Below, piece after piece: positions 28,461-42,410 of a stretch of 64,000 bases of DNA; position 1 is the stretch's first letter; the number at the start of each line of letters is the position of its first letter. The stretch comes from Syngnathus acus (taxonomy: Eukaryota; Chordata; Actinopteri; Syngnathiformes; Syngnathidae). The notes beneath the pieces are model-generated. The model was not told where the DNA came from. It saw nothing but the letters and a program-made list of their open reading frames with translations, and did no database searches. The translations under genes were made by a program, and so were the position numbers. The stretch is from contig NC_051095.1 of assembly GCF_901709675.1 (NCBI RefSeq), forward strand, positions 9,575,956 through 9,639,955, in the 5' to 3' direction.

Positions 28461-31400
28461 CTTGTCAAAATGGTAAAGCTGCCTTTCAACTACAGTATTA
28501 CAATAATTGTAGTTGAGCAACGCTGCTTTAAAATCGCTCATATAATATAAAGAGAAGAATCAAGTTTAGGTTTTAAAATTGTGTGTTTTTGTGGACTCCT
28601 TCAGCTATTCAAGGAATTAAAGAACGACCGCATCGCCCAAGGGTTCAGAAATGCTCTCAACAGGAAGGAAGGCATTGTTGCCATTGGGGGCACCAGTGAA
28701 ATTTCAAGTGAAGGAACACAACATTCAATTTCTGGTAAGAAATTCTTCTTCATGTTCAAACCAGAATTTCTAAGTAAACATTTAAAGTTTACAAACTAGT
28801 CATGTCCTCCAGAACAAGAGCGCTATGCCTTTGCAAACTACATCAACTCTACTTTGGAGAAGGATCTCGACTGCCAACACGTGCTGCCCATCAACCCAAA
28901 CACCGGAGCTCTATTCAAAGCGCTGGCTGATGGCATCCTACTTTGGTACATTTCTAATGGACTGCCTAGCAGCATGTTAATGCAATATAGGATCAGTAAT
29001 CACATTAATATTTCATGGCCAAATGGATGATGAGAACAACTCTTGTTATTCCCATCGCCTAATGTGGTCAAATACGCTCATTTACCTTTTGATGTGTCTG
29101 TTGGTGGTTAACTGCCCAACTTGTCTTTGGTTTGACACAAGAAGAAGTAAATTCACTTTGGATTTTTTTTTAATGCTACTAATAAATGAATGCTTGGATA
29201 TATTTTCATCTACCTTGCCAGCTATAGTTCCCTCAGGTCTATATACATCTATGGATGTTTTTTATTTCAATATATACTCGCTTAGCATTGTTCTATCGAC
29301 TTAACTCAAACAATGTAGTTTATCCTACTGAACCTCTGATTTGTTTACACAGCAAACTCATCAACCAATCTGTTCCCGAGACCATTGATGAGCGAACCAT
29401 CAATACAAAAAAACTCACTGCATTCACTACGCAGGTGGGGGTGCCTGTTTGTATTCTGTTGTTTAGAATAGCATTAATGCGCCATTAGCATTGTGTCAGT
29501 AACCTTTTTTTTTTCTCTTACAAATGTATCATGAAATTGACAAAGCAGACTGCAGAGCAGGTGGAGCCATGCAATCCATGTACTGATAACTAACGTAATC
29601 ATTTGACATGATTTGTTTCATACATAAATAGCTTTATAGCAGCTAGCTCGTTGACGTGTGAATTTTACAACACTAACGGTTACAAGAAGTACTGTGATAT
29701 GTACATGGAATTATATACTGTGTTCCTAAAAACATGTATGCTGATGTGCTGCAAAAGCATGACACTGATGATAACATTTTCCTTGAGAAATCCAAAATAT
29801 ATTCTCACTCTCGGGAATTGTTTGCCTTTAATTGTGTTTGTCAAAAACAGGAGAATCTCAATTTGGCTCTGAACTCAGCCTCGGCAATCGGCTGCCAAGT
29901 TGTCAACATTGGGGCTCAAGATCTGAAAGAGGGAAAACCTCATCTGGCCCTCGGGCTCCTCTGGCAAATTATAAAGATCGGACTCTTTGCAGATATCGAG
30001 CTGAGCCGTAATGAAGGTACGGACACAATAACGTACTTTTACACAGTACAAATTGTGTAACGTCACAAAACCTACAGCCGGTTTATAATAGTAATACTAG
30101 GAGATGAAAATGTTGATTTCATCATTGTCCTGCTTCTTATGTGCAGCCATTGCGGCACTGCTGCTAGAGGGGGAGACTTTGGAGGAGTTGATGAAACTCA
30201 GCCCAGAGGAGTTGTTGCTACGCTGGGCCAATTTCCACCTGAAGAAAGTTGGCATGAGCCTGTCAAACTTTTCAGGGGATATTAAGGTTCGCTAACATGA
30301 CTGGAATGCAAAATTTTGTACTGCAAGATTTTGTACTACTACAATTGTTTTGTGATTGTGCATGAATTCCATGATTGCATTCAAGGGAACTCATGGGAGG
30401 CACACAAGCCAGAGTTTTTAATTTTGACAACATGAGTCATGCAGTAGAATTTCATGGTCTTTCGGGGGCTTTCAGGGCTTTCATTGAACCTTTTTCTCTT
30501 ACTGTGTACGTAGGACTCCAAGGCGTATTTCCACCTACTGGAGCAGATCGCACCAGATGGCAGCAAAGAGGACGTTGAGCGAGTTGAAATTGATATGACT
30601 GGACTTTATGTAAGATACCAAAGCAAAACCTATATGTACATATAATTTTTTCTTACGGACTACAGTATCAGGTCACTGAAAAATATATCAACAATAATAT
30701 GACGAATGTTATAAAAGATTCATCTATATAGGGTTGTCTCTATCTTAATAAGCTCTACGTGTGTCCTCAGGAGAAAGATCTCGCAAAGAGAGCAGAGCTT
30801 ATGTTGCAGCAAGCCGACCTTCTTGGCTGTCGACAGTTTGTGACAGCTACCGATGTCGTGTCGGGAAACTCCAGGCTCAACATGGCCTTTGTGGCCACGC
30901 TCTTCAACAAACACCCGGCTCTGACGAAACCAGAGAACCAAGACTGGAATCTTGAGAGTAAGACACATTCAGTTAACATTGCTTCGCAGTCTACTGTCTC
31001 AAAGTCAGGCATGTTTAGATTTCCGATGTAAAGAATATTAAATTCCCAAATAGGAAATAAAGGAGCACAAAACTAGGGCCAGACAGGTATGGATTCATTT
31101 TCAGCCAATTCCAATGTTTGGCAGAATACAATTTTGATAATCTAATAATTGGCCGATTTAATAAAGCTATATCATGAATATAATTTGTTTTTGGTCCCTT
31201 AACAATCACAATAGTAGGGATACGAATTGCAGTTTGAACATTTGTCTACTTAGAATGTCTTATCTAAGTATCATGTAGTACATACATCTAACCCTGAGAT
31301 GTTTGCCTCTCCTCTTCTTCTACCTCCAAGGTGAGACCAGAGAGGAGAGGACATTCAGGAACTGGATGAATTCCCAAGGGGTCACCCCATATGTTCACCA

Positions 31401-32704
31401 CATCTATGGGTCAGTTTCTCCACTCATCCAGTGACTTCCTATCAAAAGCCAGATGTTGGAGCAGTCGCTCTGTCTCCCTGTTGCTGTATTGATACTCGGA
31501 CACCTAACTTTAGTGTGGATGTGGTTTCATGCAGTGATCTGCAGGATGCCTTGGTTATTCTCCAACTATATGAAAAATGTAAGGTTCCAGTGGACTGGAA
31601 CCGAGTCAACAAGCCTCCATTTAAGGCCGGGTCAGGCCATTTGAAAAAGGTCAATTTCAAGTGTGCCGCCTTACACATTGGTTACTGGTTCCCAAAATTT
31701 GCGGGAGAAATGCATTTGTGTGTGTATCTCTGTGGCAGATCGAAAACTGTAACTACGCTGTGCATCTGGGAAAGAAAGGAGCTGGTTTCTCGCTAGTGGG
31801 AATCGCAGGACAGGATCTCTATGATGGAAATTCCACTCTCACCCTCGCGCTGATGTGGCAGCTGATGAGAAGGTAATTTATTGTTCATACATCCCCCATG
31901 AGAGCAGGACTGGATGTACTGGACTCAATAAATCAGATTCCAAACAGGACCACGTCTTTTATTGTCTGATGAATATGATTTTTGATCCTAATCTAGGTAC
32001 ACGTTTAATCTGCTCGAAGACCTCGGGGATGGAGATGTGGCTGGAGAGGATTTAATAATCACATGGGTGAACCAAACTTTGTCTGAAGCTGACAAGACGT
32101 CCTCTATCAAAAGCTTCAAGGTAATAACAATATTTGTAAGGGTGAGCCTGGTTTATCAATATGTTCTGAAATTGGTTCTTGGGCTAGTTGGAAAAACAAA
32201 TACATGTTGAAGGGTGATATGATGATATTTTTAAAGCTCACTTTGTTTGTTTTAATCTTGAAATCTCACAGTTGTGCCCCAATAAAGTGTGATGCTCATA
32301 TTATAAAATTCTTCTCGGTTTTGCTGTCCAGGACAGGTCACTCAATACTAGCCTTCCAGTTTTGGAGCTAATCGATGCCATCCAACCGGGGAGTGTGAAC
32401 TTTGATCTGGTTCTAAAAGAAAATCTCACAGATGAGGACAAACTCAAGAATGCCAAGTAAGACCCACTTGTTCTCTGACTGTTCATTTTATAAAATCATA
32501 CATATTGTACCATCCATTCCTGATACATCTTATGCCAGCGTGGCTGTAATCCTGACTTTATTCTGCACTAGGTATGCTATTTCTATGGCAAGAAAGATTG
32601 GCGCTAAAGTGTACGCCCTGCCGGAGGACTTGGTAGAGGTCAATCCCAAAATGGTGATGACCATCTTCGCCTGCCTGATGGGAAGAGGCATGAAAAGGGT
32701 ATAA
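27625..32704 (+). CDS. Plastin/fimbrin actin-bundling protein (multi-exon; L/T-plastin type)
   Basis: Plastins cross-link actin filaments into tight bundles, with bundling tuned by calcium. The protein begins [20 protein letters not shown]. Two EF-hand loops follow ([12 protein letters not shown] and [12 protein letters not shown]), then the headpiece linker with [20 protein letters not shown]. Four calponin-homology domains come next as two actin-binding modules. Module 1 includes [40 protein letters not shown] and [17 protein letters not shown]. Module 2 includes [54 protein letters not shown] and [13 protein letters not shown]. The C-terminus [20 protein letters not shown]...MGRGMKRV ends at TAA 32702-32704. 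MKRV at the end argues for the LCP1/PLS3 group rather than PLS1, but several internal stretches look mixed, so no orthologue symbol is assigned. AATAAA is at 33068-33073. Confidence 0.93.
27765..27900. repeat. Dispersed repeat fragment in the first coding intron of plastin
   Basis: The segment beginning CAGGGATCACCAACCTCTTA and containing GAGAGCTACTTCCTGGGTA resembles a repeat I recall as widespread in fish genomes, probably hAT-derived. It has no coding capacity. I cannot define its right end. The assignment rests on pattern memory only. Confidence 0.4.
28354..28460. repeat. (CTAA)n microsatellite, about 107 bp
   Basis: A near-perfect CTAA tetranucleotide array with one early interruption (ACAAA). 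It starts about a dozen bases after the plastin splice donor at 28343. Confidence 0.97.
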
Positions 32705-33837
32705 AGGGATGTTGATATTCATTTTGCTGGTTGGACTGCCGCACTGGTCCTCGGGTAGCCAAATGGGTACATGGGGTCAATTTAGCAGCTTGCTGTTTCT
32801 TCATATATAATTTTTTATTTGGGGGGGCAACATAGTGGCTGAGTTGTTTTTGGGATCTCAAATCTGCGGTATATCAGCCTACAGCTTTGTCCGGTGCATG
32901 CTGGGGAATTCTGCGACCTCACTGTGAATAGGGAGAAGCCTGTTAAGAAATAGAAATCCAGAAATCAAAAGCCTTGATTTTTTTACATAAATACTGTACT
33001 ATTTTACATGGGACTCAATTTAAGACTGAATGTAAGTTGTTATTTTAACCAGCATATACCATGTTTTAATAAAACAATGTAAAACAGTCCTTTCATCTTT
33101 CACAATCTGTGATTTATTTACCATAATTTAATGAAGCTGCATTTATGGTATTTTGTACGATTATTCCAGTGGTTAATTTGATTTTAACGGAGAAGAACTA
33201 TTTCGGAGACAGTTCAATACTGCTCTGCATCATGTGAGTGATATGTAAGCTTTCATGATGATGATGGTCATGATTATCATTATTATCATTCGTGGTGGTA
33301 TAGACTATTAATGCAGCATATTTTATTGAAAGCAAAACTTCAAACTGAAGCATTATTTGTTGCCCATATTGTTAGACGACAATATCGTCTATTGTAATCA
33401 TAAATAATAAAAAATTATGCTGAACATTATCTCAGGAAAACGTGGCCCCTGCAGAAATGCATGATACTTCACGAAGTGTGTTTTTGCTTAGAGTATAGAC
33501 ATTCCACCTACATTATGTTGCATTTCAAAGAATAGAATACAGTATTATTTATTTAGTAATTCTAAAACTGATTCCCATAAATTTATCAAACACAAAGAAA
33601 AATACTCTCCAGAATCCTATTCGTACAATTTCTATACATTTCGAACCAATGAAATGATGCGAGGATGGTTGTACTACAAAATCTCGGTAGATGGCGACAG
33701 CGGCACTTTTATGGCTGCCAGCTGCCAACCAACCAAACGATGAAGCAGCACAACGAGCCGCTGATTGGCTCCATCTCATGACGTAACCAACTGCCTGGCG
33801 GTGCTTTGAAAGCGTACGGGAGAAGACAAACGAAGCC
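32705..33837. other. Intergenic region between plastin and the Wee-type kinase
   Basis: This holds the plastin 3' UTR, with AATAAA at 33068-33073, and the upstream region of the kinase gene. About 32819-32965 looks like a strongly decayed copy of a common fish repeat (GGGGGGCAACATAGTGGCTG near its left end, TGTGAATAGG near its right), on weak evidence. No other gene is seen. The long minus-strand open frame reaching to 34043 overlaps the kinase first exon and is treated as a shadow. Confidence 0.5.
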
Positions 33838-36218
33838 ATGGAAACGACACCGAAGCCGAGTGGGGACATCGAAAAGAGCGTTCCAATGCGTGAACGACGA
33901 AGCACCGCTGTCAAGCGGCTAAAATTCCACAGTAGCCCCGTGAGGATTCGTTCATGCGGGGGTGACGAAGTCACGCTGTGGGGCCTGAAAGGCTGCGGAT
34001 CACCCAACACCGTTGTCTTGACCACATGCTCCACGCCTACCAAAAAGCCTTCACGATTCTACGAGGACTCACCGGAACGAACCTCCCCGCAAACCACCTC
34101 TACGAACACTCGGGGCAAAAACGTCAGGAGACGAAGACTTTTGGACACGCCGCTTGATCCAACGGTTTGTATTAGACGATAAGCTTCTCTGAGTATTTCA
34201 ACGACTGTACATCGCCGTTGTTATTTTTCCTAGCGTGTTGCGTCTGTTATTTAACGGTCGAAATTTAAATAGGAGCTTCAAAAGTGACCGTTGAAAAATG
34301 ACCTGTATTGATGAATGTCAATTTGTATGTTTTCACAGAGTGTGTTATCCCCAGCAAAGAACTCCAGCATCACCTTTCCCTGCAAGCGATCTCTATTCAA
34401 GAATGGGAAACGTTCCGCAAGGTCCAGTACAGAGGGCAGCAGCATCAGACCTCAGGTCAACTCGAATCCTTTCAGTCCCCTCTCACTCCTCATCCAGTCT
34501 CCTCCACCGCAGAAGAACCAGTGCAAGAGAGCGCACATGTATGTACATTTTTCTGATCATTGGAGATCAGTGCACATGCTTTCTCCACTGACTGTTTTTG
34601 TTGTCCAGGTCTCATGGAGAAGACAAGAATGCAAGTAATGCCAAAGGAGACTCTAAGGTACACATTTTCTCTGAAAGTGATGTATAAGTCACGGGAAACG
34701 GTGGTAACCCCCATGTTTGCTACTTTTAGAGGTCAACTGCGCTAAGAAACGATGTGACGTCCCGGTATACCTCAGAGTTCCTCGAACTGGAGACGATTGG
34801 AAGCGGACAATTCGGCGCGGTTTTCAAATGTGTGAAAAGGCTGGATGGCTGCATCTATGCTATCAAGCGATCAAAGAAACCACTTATGGGATCGGTAGAT
34901 AAGTAAGTGGAGGGTTTCATATGGGAAAAAAATTGACATTGCGGAAAGTCATGGGTTCTCATACATAGTCAAAACATTGAAACGTCTTTGTTCTTCCCAT
35001 ACAGACATTGCGTCATGCGGGAAGTGTTTGCCCACGCCGTACTGGCCCAGTATCCCAACGTGGTGCGTTACTACTCGTCTTGGGTCGAGGACGACCACTT
35101 GCTCATTCAGAACGAGTACTGCGACGGCGGCACGCTAGCTGACGCCATTGAACGCAACTCGAAGCGGCTCGCCTCCATGTCGGAAGCGGACCTCAAAGAT
35201 CTACTGCTACAAATTGCGCGAGGCTTGGAGTGCTTCCACTCAATGTCGCTGGTGCACATGGACATCAAACCGAGTGAGTTTTAGTGGTTGTGCTACAAAT
35301 AGATGCAGTGCAAATGGGAAAACTGACCGAGTCTTATTTTGGATTCCAAGGCAACATCTTCATAGCCAAGAAGCCCGGATGCAGCTGTGATGAGGATGAC
35401 AAGCCAACCTACAAAATCGGTATGACCTTTTTCTTTACTTCTGTTCTGTTGCCATTACGTCATTGTGCAGGGTGTCCTTTGTTTGCGTTTGGAGGTTACG
35501 AATGGTGTGCACAGCGTAAAAATACCCCTGTTGTAAATGAAGGCCCCCCTTCACTTGATTGACATTGGATTAGGGAACAAATATGTGCCTTTTTCCAGGT
35601 GATCTTGGTCATGTGACCCAGGTAAACAATCCTCAAGTGGAAGAAGGTGACAGCAGATATCTAGCCAATGAAGTTCTACAAGAGGTTTGTCATCAATAGA
35701 GGGAAAATGGGGAAAAAATTGTACATTTGAGAAATTCACACATTCTAACCTCATCCCTTTTCTTACTTTTGTAGGACTACAGTAACTTGACAAAGGCCGA
35801 CATTTTTGCCCTTGCTCTTACTGTTGTTAGAGCCTCAGGGGCGGAGGCTCTGCCCTCCAACGGGCACAAGTGGCACAAAATCCGACAGGGTGATCTTCCC
35901 GCCATGCCATGTGTGCTTGAGCCAGAGTTTTTCAGTCTTCTCCAGGTGACTGCAAAGTGTTTTCATACTGCCATCTAATGTACATGTTGACAATTACATA
36001 CATTTGAAAATACTAACATGGATCAAAGGACCATTTTTAGACTGTAAATCGTTTCGGAATCGGTCAAAAAATGCATTATGAAATTGAAAAACATTTTCAT
36101 TCATATATCTTATACCTATTTTGCTTTTCAGATGATGATACACCCTGACCCAACAAGACGGCCTTCGACCCATGACATCATCAGAAATTCAGTAATCCAG
36201 ACAACACACAGATTGTAA
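33838..36218 (+). CDS. Wee1/Wee2-family inhibitory kinase, short form lacking the C-terminal tail
   Basis: Wee kinases phosphorylate CDK1 on the inhibitory tyrosine and delay entry into M phase. Wee1 acts in somatic cells and Wee2 in oocytes. Nine exons join cleanly: 33838-34164, 34339-34538, 34609-34657, 34730-34902, 35005-35273, 35351-35419, 35599-35684, 35775-35945 and 36132-36218. They give 476 residues. The disordered N-terminus has NPFSPLSLL. The kinase domain shows [19 protein letters not shown] (P-loop), YAIKRSKKP with the ATP lysine, and [15 protein letters not shown]. The catalytic segment is [16 protein letters not shown] and the Wee-type metal-binding loop is IGDLGHV, where most kinases have [32 protein letters not shown] and [12 protein letters not shown] follow. 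It stops 11 residues after the last kinase helix, so the ~70-residue tail of WEE1/WEE2 is absent. HMDIKPSN and the flanks look more like WEE1, but divergence prevents a firm orthologue call. AATAAA is at 36230-36235. Confidence 0.9.
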
Positions 36219-37160
36219 AGAAAAATACCAATAAAACTCTGGTGTAAAGTATGAGTCACATTTTCAGATTCTTACACATTTGCCTCACCACCTCATTACC
36301 ACAAATCCTGTTTTTTTTTTTTCTCTAAACCTTTATCTCAATAAACATCAATAATTATGCTCAGACATGTGCTAAACTATACCTGTCATAAAAAACAGGA
36401 TTACAGGAGATGGCATTCAATTTTCAACAAAACCTAGGCTGTGGTATAATACAGTTGGGTTATTTTTTAAATTAGTGTTGTGTTGGCTACTAGAATGCCC
36501 CGCATGATTTCATATCATAAATAATCAAGATCCTTCCTTGTTTTAAGAAAAAATAGATAATGACTTGAAACCAAAGGCTAGGTCTCTGTGTGCTGAGTCC
36601 CACATCTCTGTAATCAGGAGACACTTGTGGTTGTGAGGCCACTTCAAACGATGCTCTTGAATTCAGATGAGTAAAAAGCAACACATGCACATACACACAA
36701 TTTGCATTTTAAAGTATTCTTTTGTCAACGCTTGCGTGTCATGTGATCATCTCGGAGATGTGTTCAGTCCTCACTATATTAGTCTTCACAATTGGTCCGG
36801 CCTGAATCCACATAGATGAAGATTTCTTCATGAGCTGAACATCACGTCAGGAAATTTAAAAGGTGTGTTGAACACGTTTCTTTCTTTCATCTTTCTTTAA
36901 TAATGTGAAACAATTTTCCAGCTTATTGGCGTGACATTTGGTTTCCATGGTGATGCATGCTACTAAATGACCATCCTTTGAGTATTATGGTTCTGCCAAT
37001 GGATGTGTTTTTTAGTATGTTTATTGACATGATCGTCCTTCAATCTCACAGTTTTTAATCTTTCTTGCCATGTGTACAGTATGACATCATCGCTTACATA
37101 CAAGCTGAATGTTAAATAATGTCTCTTGACTCAACGTAACAATGAGCATTTGTGTGCAGT
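36219..37160. other. Intergenic region between the Wee kinase and cnga2
   Basis: Contains the kinase polyadenylation signal and then about 900 bases with no gene or recognisable repeat. Presumably part of it is the cnga2 promoter and 5' UTR. The ATG at 37161 follows TGTGTGCAGT, which could be a splice acceptor for an upstream non-coding exon. Confidence 0.45.
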
Positions 37161-40408
<3,248 letters not shown>

Positions 40409-40447
40409 GTCCTCCTACGACGCACTGACTATCATATTTTTTATATA

Positions 40448-40622
40448 TACCGTAATTTTCGGACTATAAGTCGCGGTTTTTTTTCATAGTTTGGGTGGGG
40501 GGGCGACTTATACTCAGGAGCGACTTATATACATATATATGGTTTTTTTTCACTTTTTTGGGCATTTTATGGCTGGTGCGACTTATACTCCGGTGCGACT
40601 TATAGTCCGAAAATTACGGTAT
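40448..40622. mobile_element. Palindromic MITE in the predicted cnga2 3' UTR
   Basis: The element starts TACCGTAATTTTCGGACTAT and ends with the reverse complement of that end. The terminal inverted repeats are about 26-27 bases and almost perfect, and TA lies at both ends. The interior repeats GCGACTTATA-type words several times. This family looks common in fish genomes from pattern memory. TA target sites suggest a Tc1/mariner-like mobiliser. It lies between the cnga2 stop and the nearest AATAAA, so it may be transcribed as a long hairpin. Confidence 0.85.
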
Positions 40623-41432
40623 ATATATATATATTTTTTTCCTTTCTTTTTTCTTGTAACCCTGATGGTATCGACATTACAGTACAATAAATTTCAATTT
40701 TAATCCTGACAGAATAGTTTAATATTAATTAAATAAATATTTCCGCAATTATTTTAAATATGTACATACATGAACTCGCAGTGTCGTTGGTGCAAATGTT
40801 AAAGTAAAGATCATAAAACCACATGAAATTTCTTTTTCGTGATATGGAAAGTGCATGCTCTGCAGCTGTCAGCCAATGACTATTAACGACCAAAGTTCAA
40901 CATAACTTTTTCTGCAAGACTCCAGGAAGTGACTGTGGGAGTGTCCTGTGAAAAGAGTGAGAACACTGTATTTGTGGGGGAAAAGGTAATTGTCTATTGC
41001 CGATTCTTACTTGTGTTTTTTCTTCTTTAAATGGACAATTGTGACTCTTTTCATCAATGTATCTCTATCTTCTAAGAGCTACAGTTTTTAAAAAAAATAC
41101 AAACCTAAACCTCCTTTTTGTAGTGCAATGACCGATCAAGAGTAAAACAGAAAATCAAACTGTCTTTTATTGACTCTTTATCGCACGCTGATTATTTATT
41201 TTTCACGTGCGCGTGTGCACTGTACACTTTCCGTCTCTTTTTATGCTCACACTGTGTGTGCTTATCTAGACACGATTATATCCAATGCTTAATGAGTTCT
41301 TATCAGACACAATTAATTTATGCCTGCGGAACCCTAATCAACAGCACAACTTTCCCAAGCCTAATTGTTTAAATGTTTCTGTAAGTGTCAAATGTTGTGG
41401 CGTATGTTTGCGCTGAGTGTGCTTCTTCACAG

Positions 41433-41940
41433 ATGGCGCTTTGCATTGCGTTGGTAGCAGCCAGTGTGGTACCAGTGTCTGCAGCAGAACCGGTAAAACC
41501 TGCTTCAAAATCATCAAAATTTTAATCTTGTTCACCAGAGGAGCTCAGCATTCTTTGAGCCGTCTCCAAAACTAGAGCCCCAAAAGTGGAATCAAATCAG
41601 CTTGAATTGTTTGTTGCAGCAGAGCCTCATCGAAGGTCTTCTTTTGGCCACGGATGAGCGGCCCTGGCTCTGGGCCGTCTACGTTTTCATCGTTGGACTT
41701 CCCGTTATTCTTTTCATCAGCTTGATGTGGCCTGACATGGTGCTTTGAGCTAGATGTTTTCTCTCTCTCTCTCTCAAAATCAGCTCGTTTGAATAGTCTA
41801 AACTTTAGACGACTAACTTTATACCTGTTTGAATTTAGAGGTTTGGCCCCCGTGATCAACAATATTACTATAAAAAGTCTGATGATGTACAACGGGATGA
41901 CCCCAAGAGCTCGGAAAGGAAGCAATCAATCCATGCATAG
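41433..41940 (+). CDS. Predicted small membrane protein resembling the calnexin/calmegin C-terminal segment
   Basis: Three exons, 41433-41492, 41620-41739 and 41839-41940, join in phase 0 and give 93 residues. The first exon follows an acceptor (TTCTTCACAG|ATG) and encodes MALCIALVAASVVPVSAAEP, a signal-peptide-like start. The second encodes ATDERPWLWAVYVFIVGLPV and continues as a membrane segment to MWPDM. It aligns with the calnexin juxtamembrane and membrane region, in which EERPWLW is followed by a VALPVFLV-type helix. The third encodes QQYYYKKSDDVQRDDPK, which resembles the calnexin tail EYKKTDAPQPDVKEE. No lectin or P-domain is found upstream. The donor after exon 2 (ATG|GTGCTT) is weak. 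A downstream exon, 42027-42164, is open and could replace the tail if an alternative donor at 41887 is used. A 5' UTR exon may end near 40986. Expression is unproven. Confidence 0.55.
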
Positions 41941-42410
41941 CACAGGTAATTCTACTTCAAGTGGTTCACTCTGAACAATGCATGCAGAATAATGTGCTCT
42001 TCTTTTGTGTTCGGCAAAACTGACAGAACATTGGCAAGAAGAAAAGACACACGCTGTCAGCAGAGGAACTGAATAAGATTCGACAGCTCCACGACTATGC
42101 TGTTCTTGACCCCCCCTCATCCTCTCCAAAATGCAACAAAAGAAGCAAAAATATCAGCAAATAAAAATGTGGAACATATCTTTCGTTCAAATCTACTCAG
42201 TTACCCATAACAACAATATGTGTGTCCATCTGTTCCTAATAATTCCTGCATACTTTGAAAGTTTTATCACTGTAGCCAATCAGGCATTTCGTCAATGTCT
42301 TGGCCCTGGTGTTGTTATGTTGGGAAGAACTACAAAAAGAAAAAAAAACCACTGAATCCAAAGAGGAGGTTTGTTCACTTGGGATTAATTTCGAACCGAC
42401 TAAGAAGAGG

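Noticed and set aside
33549-34043. Minus-strand open frame of 164 codons upstream of and across the Wee kinase first exon
   Set aside because: It is antisense to a confirmed first coding exon with strong codon structure, has no family resemblance, and is the kind of shadow frame expected opposite GC-richer coding DNA.
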